64,000 nucleotides of DNA from Limibacterium fermenti (GTDB lineage: Bacteria; Bacteroidota; Bacteroidia; Bacteroidales; Dysgonomonadaceae): NCBI RefSeq assembly GCF_041902845.1, contig NZ_CP159486.1, forward strand, positions 4,030,001-4,094,000. Reading direction: 5' to 3'. This document shows, piece by piece, positions 1 through 8,718 of the stretch. The translations under genes and the position numbers were made by a program. Every line of letters starts with the position of its first letter. The first letter of the stretch is position 1. The notes below the pieces were generated by a model. The model was not told the origin of the DNA and did not search any database. It saw only the letters and a program-made list of their open reading frames with translations.

Positions 1-78
1 GTTCAGCAGTTTCGGGAGGACGCTGCCGACACCGTAAATGACCGTTTCCTTTGCCAGCGATTTCATTCCGTTTGCCAT
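1..78 (-). CDS. N-terminus of a polysaccharide flippase-like membrane protein (partial)
   Basis: Reverse-strand reading frame that runs off the window edge; the 26 visible residues begin MANGMKSLAKETVIYGVGSV. This start resembles that of Wzx/MATE-type O-antigen and capsule flippases of Bacteroidales, integral membrane proteins that move lipid-linked sugars across the inner membrane. Only the first amphipathic stretch is visible, so the family call rests on resemblance of the N-terminus. It diverges from the response regulator gene to its right. Confidence 0.6.
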   Translation of the reverse strand, partial: MANGMKSLAKETVIYGVGSVLPKLLN

Positions 79-160
79 ATCGAATACCTGTTTTGTGTGA
101 TTTACGATGCAAAAATAACATTTAATCTCCGGTTTGCGCGACAATTGAGGGCGTTTATTA

Positions 161-192
161 CCGAGGGTGTCGCTTGGAGCAACATCCCCGGC
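161..192. repeat. REP-like imperfect palindrome, copy 1
   Basis: GAGGGTGTCGCTTGGAGC followed by an AACATCCCCGG arm forms an imperfect hairpin. Related palindromes occur near 23441-23545 and 54762-54792, all between genes. The element lies directly upstream of the response regulator promoter. Confidence 0.4.
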
Positions 193-231
193 AAAAGAAC
201 GAGCGACCTCTTCGGTTAAGATAAAAATATG

Positions 232-239
232 TACATTTG
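232..239 (+). promoter_or_regulatory. Promoter -7 box for the sigma-54-type response regulator gene
   Basis: TACATTTG matches the Bacteroidetes -7 consensus TAnnTTTG and lies 36 bases before the ATG at 275. Transcription would start near 246, which rules out the longer reading frame opening at 167. Confidence 0.6.
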
Positions 240-274
240 CACTAGTTTTTCAACGGATTATGAACGGGGAAGCG

Positions 275-1624
275 ATGAATACGGTACTTATTGTAGATGA
301 CGAGGCGCAGATACTGAAACTGTTGTCGAGGATTATCGGTTTGGAAGGATATCAGGTGGCGACCGCTTCCGACTGTCGATCGGCTTTGAAACAGATCAGC
401 CGCCAATCCCCGCAGGTAGTGCTGTGCGACGTTTTTTTGCCCGACGGCAACGGCGTCGATCTGATAAAGGAAATAAAAAAAACATCCCCTCATACCGAAA
501 TCATTTTGCTCACGGCCCACGGCAATATCCCCGACGGCGTGCAAGCCATTAAAAACGGTGCGTTCGACTATATTACCAAAGGAGACGATAACAATCGAAT
601 CATCCCTTTACTGGCCCGGGCGATGGAGAAGGCGCGTATGAACGCTTCACCCGCCGCGACCGAAGCGAAGTCCGGCTCGCGTTATTCGTTCGATTCGATT
701 ATCGGCCGTTCGGCAGCCATTGAACAAGCCGAAGCATTAGCCCGGAAAGTGGCGGTGACCGATGTGCCCGTATTGCTTACCGGCGAGACCGGCACAGGAA
801 AGGAGGTCTTCGCGCAGGCGATCCATCATGCGAGCGGCCGGGCTAAAAACCGTTTCGTCGCAGTGAATTGTTCCGCGTTGAGCCATGAATTACTCGAAAG
901 CGAACTCTTCGGACACAAAGCCGGCGCTTTCACCGGCGCACTGAAAGATAAGAAAGGACTTTTTGAAGAAGCTGACAAGGGAACGATCTTTTTGGATGAA
1001 ATCGGAGAGATGGCGGTCGATTTGCAGTCCAAACTATTGCGTGTGCTGGAAAACGGCGAATATATGAAGGTGGGCGATACCAAGCCGGCGAAGGCCGATG
1101 TACGCCTCGTGGCGGCGACGAACCGCAACCTGAAAGAAGAAATAGCGGAAGGTCGTTTCCGCGAAGACCTGTTTTATCGCATCTCGGTGTTTCAGATACA
1201 TTTGCCTCCGTTGCGCGAACGGGCAGGCGATATTCCGCTGTTAGCGCAGTATTTTGTCGGTATATTATCGAAAAAGCAGGCCCGTCCTTCGCCTATTGTT
1301 ACTCCCGCATTTATGGATATGCTTGCCGGACAGCCTTGGAAGGGAAACATACGCGAGTTGCGGAATGTCATCGAGCGGAGCCTGATCGTGCGCGAAGGCG
1401 ATACGTTGGATGTGCAGGACCTTCCCTTGGAACTGCAACTCAACGGCCATACCGTTACCGAAACCGATGAGGCGGCCGGCCTCGAACTCGCGGCGATGGA
1501 GAAACGCCATATCATCCGCATTCTGGAATATACGAAGGGCAATAAGACGGAAGCCGCCCGCCTCCTGAAAATCGGATTGACAACGCTTTATCGTAAAATC
1601 GACAAGTATAAGATCTCCCTTTAA
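275..1624 (+). CDS. Sigma-54-dependent response regulator (NtrC family)
   Basis: 449-residue regulator in the usual three-domain order. A receiver domain (about 1-120) has the acidic pocket VDDE near residue 8, phosphoacceptor Asp52 in CDVFLPDG and the LLTAH/K switch region. An AAA+ domain (about 150-390) has Walker A GETGTGKE, the sigma-54 contact loop GAFTGA and Walker B IFLDEIGEM. A C-terminal Fis-type HTH follows (NKTEAARLLKI...LYRKI). Such proteins remodel RNA polymerase-sigma-54 at -24/-12 promoters. The frame is open from 167, but the promoter box at 232-239 argues for ATG 275 or ATG 260. The histidine kinase two genes downstream is the likely partner. I saw no convincing -24/-12 site nearby. 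Confidence 0.93.
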   Translation: MNTVLIVDDEAQILKLLSRIIGLEGYQVATASDCRSALKQISRQSPQVVLCDVFLPDGNGVDLIKEIKKTSPHTEIILLTAHGNIPDGVQAIKNGAFDYITKGDDNNRIIPLLARAMEKARMNASPAATEAKSGSRYSFDSIIGRSAAIEQAEALARKVAVTDVPVLLTGETGTGKEVFAQAIHHASGRAKNRFVAVNCSALSHELLESELFGHKAGAFTGALKDKKGLFEEADKGTIFLDEIGEMAVDLQSKLLRVLENGEYMKVGDTKPAKADVRLVAATNRNLKEEIAEGRFREDLFYRISVFQIHLPPLRERAGDIPLLAQYFVGILSKKQARPSPIVTPAFMDMLAGQPWKGNIRELRNVIERSLIVREGDTLDVQDLPLELQLNGHTVTETDEAAGLELAAMEKRHIIRILEYTKGNKTEAARLLKIGLTTLYRKIDKYKISL

Positions 1625-1810
1625 CCGTCAAACCGCTTGAAGCGGTTACACCGACCGCAACCTTACCAAAACGGAAATCTTTTTTCAAAATGAAAAAGCA
1701 GGGTAACCGCCCTTTATCCCCACCCGAAATTTATCGTACTATCATTCAATCCCCTATCCGCAAAACCTGCTTTCAGGCATATTCTTTGACCGTATCCGGC
1801 ACGTAGTCTG

Positions 1811-1908
1811 AGAAACTGTTTAAATTTCTTACGAAACGCGGAAATGAAAGTATTCTTCGCCTTCAAAAAGTTTCTTTTTGAATCACGAAACAAATTTAAA
1901 CAGATTCC
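1811..1908. mobile_element. MITE-like inverted repeat, about 98 bp
   Basis: The left end GAAACTGTTTAAATTTC is matched in inverted orientation by GAAATCTG-type sequence at the right end: AAATTTAAACAG is the exact complement of CTGTTTAAATTT. It has no coding capacity. Flanks TGA/CGA fit an imperfect 3-bp TNA target. The end sequence is shared with the element at 3821-3965 and a single end near 28453-28473. It sits in the 5' region of the permease gene. Confidence 0.55.
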
Positions 1909-1939
1909 GAATGATAAAGAATTTATTCTTATGGTAAGA

Positions 1940-3784
1940 ATGTTTGCTAATTTAGAAAGGTTATTAATCGGCAAAAGCTTAAAGACAAATGAATTGAAAT
2001 CCGAAAAATTCAATGTCTTCTGGGGATTTCCCGTTCTGTCGAGCGATGCCATCTCATCGGTGGCGTATGCAGGTGAAGAAATACTGTGGGTGCTCGTTCC
2101 CGTTTTGGGGCTTCTTTCGTACGGCTCCATGTTTTATGTCGCCCTAAGTATTGTCTTTTTGATGATTTTGGTGGCGTTTTCATATCGTCAAACCATCGAT
2201 GCCTATCCTCAGGGCGGGGGATCGTATATCGTGGCGAAAGATAATTTGGGGGTTATTCCGGGATTGATAGCCGGCGCCTCGTTGTTGATCGGATATGTGT
2301 TGACGGTGGCCGTGAGCATGTCGGCGGGCACGGCAGCCATCGTTTCCGCTATTCCGTCGTTATTGCCTTACAAGGTTCCCATTACGTTCGCTTTTATTTT
2401 TATTCTGACCGTCGGCAATTTGCGAGGCATCCGGGAATCGGCGAAGGCGTTCGGCCTGCCCGCCTATTTGTTCATACTCGTCATCCTGGTGATGATTGTT
2501 GTCGGGATTTTCAAGGTGAAAGTGATGAAGTACGAGCCGGAACCCCTTTATGAAATTCCGACGATGGTGTCCGACATCACACTGGTTTTGTTCTTACGGG
2601 CGTTCTCGTCGGGTTGTACGGCGCTTACCGGAATAGAAGCGGTGAGTAACGGCATCCCGAACTTCCGGTCCCCTTCGCAGACAAATGCCAAAAGGGTGTT
2701 GGAACTGATGTCGTTGGCCATGCTGGTTATCTTCGGCGGCATAGCCTATCTGGCCACGCTTTACCATGCCGTTCCCAATCCCGATATGACCGTCGTGGCT
2801 CAAATCGCTTATCAGGTGTTTGGAGGCAACGCGCTGTTTTATCTGGTTCAGGTCATGACGGCCATTATCCTGATCATGGCCAGTAATACCGCTTTTGCCG
2901 ACCTGCCTTTACTGCTGTCGATTATTGCAAGGGACGGATATGCTCCCCGGCAATTTACCAAACGGGGAAAGCGGTTGGGATATTCCAACGGGATTATCGC
3001 CCTCGGCATCATTTCCGCCATTTTGGTCATCCTGTTCAAAGGCGATGTTCATAGCCTGATACCCATGTATGCGGTAGGCGTTTTCATTTCTTTTATGTTG
3101 TCGCAGGCGGGGATGTTTATGAAATGGATACGGGAAAGAAGCCGTGGATGGTTTCACAAAGCTGCCGTTAACGGCCTCGGAACCGTCATCACGTGCGTCA
3201 CGGCGGCCATTATCGGCATTACCAAATTCACGTCCGGGGCATGGGCGGTGTTCGTCATAACGCCGGTATTGGTATATGTGATGTTTAGTATCAAACGGCA
3301 TTATAATGAAGTCGCCCGCCAACTGAGCCTTTCCCTCGACGAGCGTCCGAAGGAGAAAATCGATTTTATGAAACAGAAACGGTATGTCATCGTGCCCATC
3401 GACTCGGTAAACAAGTCGTTTTTGAAAGCGCTGAATTATGCGCGCTCCATCTCGGAGAATATCGTCATTTTTCATGTGTCGGTCGATGATGCGGCTACCG
3501 ATGCGCTTTTGAAAAAGTGGCGCGAATATAATGTGGGTATCCCGATGGTGGTGAAAAAATCCCCCTACCGTAGTATCCGGTCCCCGCTATTGCAATTTAT
3601 CGAATCGGATGAATACGGCGCCGGCCCGAAAGATACCGTTACGGTGGTGATGCCTCAACTGGTCATCAACAAATGGTGGGCCAACTTGCTTCATAATCAG
3701 ACGTCGTTGTTTATCCGGACACGGCTGCTGACAAAACGCAATATCGCCATTGTGACCATCCCTTATCTTATTTTCGAAGATTGA
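1940..3784 (+). CDS. KimA-like APC-family potassium permease
   Basis: 614-residue inner membrane protein with about 12 hydrophobic segments and a soluble C-terminal domain (about 460-614). The N-terminus (RLLIGKSLKT... then LSSDAISSVAYAGEEI) strongly resembles KimA/YdaO proteins, high-affinity K+/H+ symporters regulated by c-di-AMP in Gram-positive bacteria. The C-terminal domain has a universal-stress-like fold pattern (RYVIVPIDSVNKSFLKALNYA). The frame is open from 1844, but that stretch is MITE sequence; ATG 1940 (or 1931) begins the conserved part. It lies between a response regulator and a histidine kinase gene, suggesting an osmotic or K+ regulon. The window also carries the c-di-AMP synthase gene cdaA. 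The substrate is inferred from family resemblance only. Confidence 0.8.
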   Translation: MFANLERLLIGKSLKTNELKSEKFNVFWGFPVLSSDAISSVAYAGEEILWVLVPVLGLLSYGSMFYVALSIVFLMILVAFSYRQTIDAYPQGGGSYIVAKDNLGVIPGLIAGASLLIGYVLTVAVSMSAGTAAIVSAIPSLLPYKVPITFAFIFILTVGNLRGIRESAKAFGLPAYLFILVILVMIVVGIFKVKVMKYEPEPLYEIPTMVSDITLVLFLRAFSSGCTALTGIEAVSNGIPNFRSPSQTNAKRVLELMSLAMLVIFGGIAYLATLYHAVPNPDMTVVAQIAYQVFGGNALFYLVQVMTAIILIMASNTAFADLPLLLSIIARDGYAPRQFTKRGKRLGYSNGIIALGIISAILVILFKGDVHSLIPMYAVGVFISFMLSQAGMFMKWIRERSRGWFHKAAVNGLGTVITCVTAAIIGITKFTSGAWAVFVITPVLVYVMFSIKRHYNEVARQLSLSLDERPKEKIDFMKQKRYVIVPIDSVNKSFLKALNYARSISENIVIFHVSVDDAATDALLKKWREYNVGIPMVVKKSPYRSIRSPLLQFIESDEYGAGPKDTVTVVMPQLVINKWWANLLHNQTSLFIRTRLLTKRNIAIVTIPYLIFED

Positions 3785-3806
3785 CTTGCGTGCGCGGCAG
3801 ATTGTT

Positions 3807-3814
3807 TATCTTTG
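3807..3814 (+). promoter_or_regulatory. Promoter -7 box for the histidine kinase gene
   Basis: TATCTTTG with a TTGA about 21 bases upstream, overlapping the permease stop codon. The predicted start near 3820 would place the whole MITE-like element inside the kinase 5' leader. Confidence 0.55.
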
Positions 3815-3820
3815 GCATTC

Positions 3821-3965
3821 TTAGAAACTGTTTTGAATTTTCGTTTCGCATCGAATAGCGGGCTATTTGAAAGAAAGGAAAGTTCAAAGGCGCAAAAAAG
3901 GGCAAAAAACAGCATAAAAGAATAAACAAAATTAGATCATTCGGAAAATTCAAAACAGTTTCTTA
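3821..3965. mobile_element. MITE-like inverted repeat, about 141 bp
   Basis: Perfect 19-bp terminal inverted repeats (GAAACTGTTTTGAATTTTC and its complement), each flanked by TTA, consistent with a 3-bp TNA duplication. There is no coding capacity. TNA duplications are typical of some IS5-group elements, so this may be a non-autonomous relative (inference). No transposase gene is in the window. Confidence 0.65.
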
Positions 3966-3983
3966 ATTAAATTGATTGGCGAT

Positions 3984-5426
3984 ATGAACATTAAAACAAA
4001 ATTAGTACTCGGGCTTGGCATACTGGCCGGGATGATTGTCCTGCTGGTGGCGTTATCGATATTTAATTTACAAATACTGACCGAAGTGGAGCCTGCCAGT
4101 CCCAACGCGCCCGTTTACCTGGAACGCGCCCTTTTGTGGATATCCGTCATCGGAGTGGTGTGCATCGTCACCGGCGTGGCGCTGCTGTTGTGGTTGCCGT
4201 CTTCCATCAACAAAACCATCCGTAAACTGACCGACGGCATCGTGGAAATAGCGAACCATAACTATGGCAAACGGCTCGACACGAAACCCAACGAAGAGTT
4301 TTACGGCGTGTCGGAAAGCTTCAACCGTATGGCGGAACGGCTCACGGAGTACCGCGAAAGCATATTGACGGACATTCTCGCCGCCAAACGTTTTCTCGAA
4401 GCTATCGTGAACAGCATCAACGACCCCATCATCGGGTTGAATAACGAGAAGGAGATTCTTTTTATCAATGATGAAGCGCTCACTATTTTAAATCTGAAGA
4501 GGGAAGAGGTGATCCGTAAGTCGGCCGAAGAATTGGCTCTCCGGAACGACTTGCTCCGGAGGCTGGTACGTGAGTTGATGACTCCTGCCGGCAATAAGGA
4601 GCCGCTGAAAATCTATGCCGATAACAAAGAGAGTTATTTCCGCACGTCCTACATCCCCATCCAATACAAGGACGAGGACAAAAGCGCCGTCACGAACCTG
4701 GGGAATATTATCATGCTCAAGAATATCACGGAATTCAAGGAACTCGACACGGCCAAAACCACCTTTATCTCTACGATTTCGCATGAGTTGAAAACGCCTA
4801 TTTCGGCCATTATGATGAGCCTGAAGTTGTTGGAGGATGCGCGTATCGGCGGATTGAACGCCGAACAGCAGCAATTGTCGGCCAGCATCGAGGAAAATGC
4901 CAAACGGCTGCTCGACATCACGTCGGAATTGCTCAACATTACGCAAATCGAAAACGGACGCTTGCAGCTACGCCCGCGCATCACCAAACCGATCGAATTG
5001 GTACAATACGCCATTAAGGCCAATCAGGTGCAAGCCGATAAATTTAATATACAAATAGAGGTCGATTATCCTGAGGAGGGAAAAATCGGCAAGTTGTTTG
5101 TCGATAGCGAAAAAATAGCCTGGGTGCTGACCAACCTGCTTAGCAACGCCATCCGTTATTCGAAGGAAAACGGGCGTGTGGTCATCGGCGCCCGGCAGGA
5201 AGGGGACGGTATCGAAATGTATGTGCGCGATTTCGGCAAGGGCATCGACCCGCATTATCATCAAAGCATCTTCGACCGCTACTTCCGCGTGCCGGGAACG
5301 AAAATACAGGGCAGCGGACTGGGACTTTCCATCTCGAAGGATTTTGTGGAGGCGCATAACGGCTCGCTTACCGTGGAAAGCGAACTCGGCAAGGGCAGTA
5401 CGTTTATCATCCGCCTGAAAAAATAG
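3984..5426 (+). CDS. Membrane sensor histidine kinase (HAMP-PAS-HisKA-HATPase)
   Basis: 480-residue kinase. Two membrane segments (about 5-27 and 48-70) flank a short periplasmic loop. A HAMP linker (about 70-125), a PAS domain (about 135-245) and the H-box FISTISHELKTPISAIMMSL with the phosphorylated His follow. The ATPase domain has N box NLLSNAIRYS, G1 DFGKGID and G2 GSGLGLSISKDF. The tiny periplasmic loop suggests sensing in the membrane or cytoplasm. ATG 3984 is preferred over an in-frame TTG at 3972 inside the MITE border. It probably phosphorylates the NtrC-type regulator at 275; together with the KimA-like permease this looks like an ion or osmotic response module. Confidence 0.9.
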   Translation: MNIKTKLVLGLGILAGMIVLLVALSIFNLQILTEVEPASPNAPVYLERALLWISVIGVVCIVTGVALLLWLPSSINKTIRKLTDGIVEIANHNYGKRLDTKPNEEFYGVSESFNRMAERLTEYRESILTDILAAKRFLEAIVNSINDPIIGLNNEKEILFINDEALTILNLKREEVIRKSAEELALRNDLLRRLVRELMTPAGNKEPLKIYADNKESYFRTSYIPIQYKDEDKSAVTNLGNIIMLKNITEFKELDTAKTTFISTISHELKTPISAIMMSLKLLEDARIGGLNAEQQQLSASIEENAKRLLDITSELLNITQIENGRLQLRPRITKPIELVQYAIKANQVQADKFNIQIEVDYPEEGKIGKLFVDSEKIAWVLTNLLSNAIRYSKENGRVVIGARQEGDGIEMYVRDFGKGIDPHYHQSIFDRYFRVPGTKIQGSGLGLSISKDFVEAHNGSLTVESELGKGSTFIIRLKK

Positions 5427-5672
5427 TTTGAAGGCCAACCTTTCCTCTCCGGAAGGCCTTAAAAGTTGTTGGATAGGCAAACCTTCATCGGAGGAAGCGT
5501 AAAAAGTATGTTGGATGATGAAACTTCCGTAAAAAGTTGGACGAAAAGTTTGTTGGACGACGAAACTTCCGTAAAAAGTCGACCGAAAAGTTTGTTGCAT
5601 GGTCAAACCTTTGTCGGAGAATGCCTGTAAAGTTTGTTGGACGGTCAACCCTACATTTTAGGATGACTGTCA
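5427..5672. repeat. Degenerate tandem array, period 41-42 bp
   Basis: Five to six imperfect units, each opening with GTTTGTTGGA(C/T)G and ending GTAAAAA or CGAAAA, follow the kinase stop codon. Two adjacent units are 42 bp and contain a shorter internal echo (about 21 bp). The right end runs into the 3' end of the DUF3267-type gene. Units are not identical and have no spacers, so it is not a CRISPR array. Confidence 0.6.
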
Positions 5673-6259
5673 AACGGGTTGGATCTTCTTCGGTACACAA
5701 AACAACCGGCTTCCGATGGATGATCGAGCGCATAATCATCGGCTTTTTCGTCTTTTAGCAGGTGGATGACCATAAAATCGCCGATGGCAGCCGTGATAAA
5801 AAAAATCCCGAAGAGGGTGATGCGGTATTCTCCCACCGCCACTCCCGCCACGGCGGGAATCAATCCGAGTAATAGCGCCGGCATCAAGGCTCCCAGCCGG
5901 TAATGTTTGATTTTGAGCGGTTCGGTGCAATGGCAATAAGGCGTGAGGTACTTCCACAATACTCCGAAGCGGATGGAACGGAATCCCCCCGGGGCGAACA
6001 AAGCCCACGTCACCCCGTGGATGCATTCGTGAAGAACGATTCCTATAAAAAACGCCGCCAGAAACACGGCCCCGTCCCGCAGGTAAGTCATCGGGTCGGA
6101 GGCGGTGCGAAAATAAGCCAGCATTGCCTCCCCATGCAGCAAAACATGCGGGATGGTGAAAAGAAGAAATACCGGAAGGATGATTTTAAGTCCCACTTGG
6201 TTCGCCTTTTCGATGGAGATGGTCTTTAAAACCTTATCGTATTGCCTTTCATCAAACAT
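5651..6259 (-). CDS. DUF3267-type membrane zincin-like protein
   Basis: 202-residue protein with about four hydrophobic segments. The motif HECIHG (about residues 80-85) is the HExxH metal site of M50-like and DUF3267 putative zinc peptidases, and AIGDFMVIHLL near residue 160 could supply the third ligand (Asp) as in this family. Family members are intramembrane proteins of unknown substrate. The last ten residues are encoded in the 41-bp repeat array, so the C-terminus may have been altered by it. It is read in the same direction as rho but lies behind the rho terminator. Confidence 0.78.
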   Translation of the reverse strand: MFDERQYDKVLKTISIEKANQVGLKIILPVFLLFTIPHVLLHGEAMLAYFRTASDPMTYLRDGAVFLAAFFIGIVLHECIHGVTWALFAPGGFRSIRFGVLWKYLTPYCHCTEPLKIKHYRLGALMPALLLGLIPAVAGVAVGEYRITLFGIFFITAAIGDFMVIHLLKDEKADDYALDHPSEAGCFVYRRRSNPFDSHPKM

Positions 6260-6380
6260 TCCTGTATATTTTGTTAGTTGCTTTCAGAGATAGGGGCCGC
6301 CGCCGATGATACTTCGCGGATAGAGGGCTTCGGCCGATAGGCGACCACCCTGAAACATACCGGCGAAAGTCGGGTGATAA

Positions 6381-6418
6381 AAAAACGCAGCGATTGGAAG
6401 AGAACCGCTGCGTTTTTA
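6381..6418 (-). terminator. Rho-independent terminator of rho (bidirectional form)
   Basis: AAAAACGCAGCG and CGCTGCGTTTTT form a 12-bp stem around a 13-base loop; on the minus strand a run of T follows. It sits 25 bases after the rho stop codon. Confidence 0.85.
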
Positions 6419-6442
6419 TTAAGATGCGTTCAAAAAACGCCG

Positions 6443-8362
6443 TTAATCGTTCATCGAAATCAAAAATTCTTCGTTGTTCGCGGTTCTGCGCAAGCGGTTC
6501 AGCAAGAATTCCATAGCTTCCACCGAATTCATATCGGAGAGGTAGTTACGCAGCACCCACATGCGGTTGAGCGTTTCGGCCGACAGCAGCAGGTCGTCGC
6601 GGCGCGTGCTCGAAGCGATAATGTCGATAGAAGGGAAGACCCGTTTGTTCGATAGCTTGCGGTCGAGTTGCAGTTCCATGTTACCCGTTCCCTTGAATTC
6701 TTCGAAGATCACGTCGTCCATCTTGGAACCCGTATCGGTCAGCGCCGTGGCGATGATCGTCAGCGAGCCGCCGAACTCGATGTTACGCGCCGCACCGAAA
6801 AAGCGTTTCGGTTTATGCAAGGCATTGGCGTCCACACCGCCCGAAAGCACCTTTCCCGAAGCCGGTTGCACCGTGTTGTAGGCGCGCGCCAGGCGGGTGA
6901 TCGAATCGAGTAAAATCACCACATCGTGCCCGCACTCCACCAGTCTTTTGGCTTTATTGAGAACGATTTCGGCGATCTTCACGTGGCGGTCGGCCGGCTC
7001 GTCGAAGGTCGAAGCGATTACTTCGGCATTCACGCTGCGTTCCATGTCGGTTACCTCTTCGGGACGTTCATCGATCAACAAGATGATCATATATACTTCC
7101 GGATGGTTATCGGCGATAGCGTTGGCGATATCTTTCAGTAACATCGTTTTACCGGTCTTCGGTTGTGCCACGATCAATCCGCGTTGCCCCTTTCCTATGG
7201 GCGAAAACATATCCACGACCCGGCACGACAAATTATCTTTGTGTCCTTTGGTGAGATTGAATTTCTCGTTCGGGAATAAAGGTTTCAGATGATCGAACGG
7301 CACCCGGTCCCGCACTTCGTCGGGTTTGCGTCCGTTTATTTTGTCGACTTTCACCAAAGGGAAGAACTTTTCGCCTTCTTTGGGCGGGCGAATGGGGCCT
7401 TCCACCACATCGCCGGTTTTCAATCCGAAAAGGCGTATTTGTGATTGCGACACATAAATATCGTCCGGCGACGACATATAGTTATAATCGGATGAACGTA
7501 AGAAGCCGTATCCGTCCGAAATAATTTCCAATACTCCCGAAGCGGTAAGGATACCGTCGAAGTCGTAAACAGGCTCTTTTTCTTTGTGGGGTTGATTGTT
7601 CTGATTATTTTGATTCTCTGCTTTTTTAGGGGCAGGTTGAGGTTTCGGCTGAATAGGGGTTGGAGTGATAAGGTCTCGGATAGAGGGTTTTTCAATAACC
7701 ACCGGCGTTTCGGCTTCAACTTCCGCATCGCCTTCTGTTTCTTCGGCTACTACGGGAGGCAACGTAACGGGAGGCGGCGTTGTTTTTTTCTCTTCATTCC
7801 GGTGTTTGGAAGAACGGAAAACGAGTTGAATCGGTTTGCCCGGAGCCGGTTTCTGCTCGGCCGCGGCGCTCTCTGTTTTCTTTTCGGTTTCGGGTTCTGC
7901 TTTAACCGCGGTTTCCGCCGGAGTCTCTTTTTTCTCGACACTCACTTTGGGTTCCTCCTTCTTCTGTTCCGGAAGAACGTGCGCAGGTTCCTTTGTTTCT
8001 CTTTTTGGGGAAGCCGCCGGTGGCGCTACGTTTGCGTTGACCGGCTGCAATTTTTTCTCAGCCGGCAATTCGGCAACTACTTTATCCGCAGGCGGTTTCG
8101 GAGCTTCTTTTTTCGAAAGAACAGGCGCTTCCTGTTTCTTTTTCGTCGTTTTTTGAACAGGCGCCTTTTTGACGTTAGGGGTAGGTTTGGTATCGTCGAT
8201 AGCACTCAGTTTTTTGGTGCCGGCGATGGCCTGTTCGTCAAGAATCTTATAAATCAATTCTTCTTTTTTGTATGCATCAGGACGTCTGATGCCTAATTCT
8301 TTGGCAAGAACTCGTAATTCTGTCGTGAGCTTTTCGTTAAGCTCAATAATGTTATAAGCCAT
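6443..8362 (-). CDS. rho: Transcription termination factor Rho
   Basis: 639-residue hexameric RNA helicase that ends transcription at C-rich unstructured sites. The Rho N-terminal helical domain occupies about 1-45. About 50-255 is a low-complexity Lys/Pro/Glu/Ala region absent from E. coli Rho (419 residues). The RNA-binding cold-shock-like domain follows (GVLEIISDGYGFLRS), then the ATPase with Walker A AQPKTGKT, Walker B VVILLDSITRLARAYN and the Q/R loops (GGSLTIIATALTDTG). The long insertion is known in Bacteroidetes Rho proteins and is thought to modulate RNA binding. A promoter at 8640-8647 leaves a 5' leader of about 270 bases, room for autoregulation. Confidence 0.97.
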   Translation of the reverse strand: MAYNIIELNEKLTTELRVLAKELGIRRPDAYKKEELIYKILDEQAIAGTKKLSAIDDTKPTPNVKKAPVQKTTKKKQEAPVLSKKEAPKPPADKVVAELPAEKKLQPVNANVAPPAASPKRETKEPAHVLPEQKKEEPKVSVEKKETPAETAVKAEPETEKKTESAAAEQKPAPGKPIQLVFRSSKHRNEEKKTTPPPVTLPPVVAEETEGDAEVEAETPVVIEKPSIRDLITPTPIQPKPQPAPKKAENQNNQNNQPHKEKEPVYDFDGILTASGVLEIISDGYGFLRSSDYNYMSSPDDIYVSQSQIRLFGLKTGDVVEGPIRPPKEGEKFFPLVKVDKINGRKPDEVRDRVPFDHLKPLFPNEKFNLTKGHKDNLSCRVVDMFSPIGKGQRGLIVAQPKTGKTMLLKDIANAIADNHPEVYMIILLIDERPEEVTDMERSVNAEVIASTFDEPADRHVKIAEIVLNKAKRLVECGHDVVILLDSITRLARAYNTVQPASGKVLSGGVDANALHKPKRFFGAARNIEFGGSLTIIATALTDTGSKMDDVIFEEFKGTGNMELQLDRKLSNKRVFPSIDIIASSTRRDDLLLSAETLNRMWVLRNYLSDMNSVEAMEFLLNRLRRTANNEEFLISMND

Positions 8363-8639
8363 GTAAATTGTATTGAAATCCTATATGGTTCTTAAATAAA
8401 TGTTTGTTATTGTAATAAAGATCGTTTTGATCGATAATATCATATTTAATCCCTTAAATCAATAAAGAGAAATATGATAAAATTAAAATTGAAATGTTTG
8501 CCTTTATATGGAATACAGAACGGACTACGATCGGGACCTTCTATAATTATGGGACCCTCTCTATTAAAATCAATCCTGGATTTGAAATTCCTTTGAAAAA
8601 CAGTAGTACGTGTTCATTTACTGTTGGAGATTCACGGGG

Positions 8640-8647
8640 CAAAGGTA
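8640..8647 (-). promoter_or_regulatory. Promoter -7 box for rho and its long leader
   Basis: CAAAGGTA reads TACCTTTG on the minus strand. The predicted start near 8634 gives a 5' leader of about 270 bases (8363-8634). The leader has no reading frame I trust; it is the main content of the 356-base gap between rho and the lipoprotein gene. Confidence 0.6.
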
Positions 8648-8718
8648 GTCTTTTTTTTGAAAACTACATCACTTCCCGCCAATTTTTTGTTATTTCTTCT
8701 TTAATTGCGATTTTCTTC

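Noticed and set aside
167..274. Extended N-terminus of the sigma-54 regulator
   Set aside because: It overlaps a clear promoter box (232-239) and the REP-like element, and adds residues not found in this family.
1785..1811. Sigma-54 promoter (GGCAC...CTGAG) before the permease
   Set aside because: The -24 half is acceptable, but the -12 half lacks the TTGC core; not strong enough to annotate.
1844..1939. Extended N-terminus of the KimA-like permease
   Set aside because: These codons are MITE sequence; the conserved protein begins at ATG 1940.
5427..5672. CRISPR array
   Set aside because: Units are imperfect and contiguous, with no constant repeat alternating with unique spacers; the same holds for 16863-17163 and 34450-34755, and no cas genes are present.
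7586..8296. Phe/Arg-rich frame opposite the rho N-terminal half
   Set aside because: It is the antisense of the Lys/Glu/Pro low-complexity region of Rho, which produces Phe/Arg/Leu-rich nonsense.
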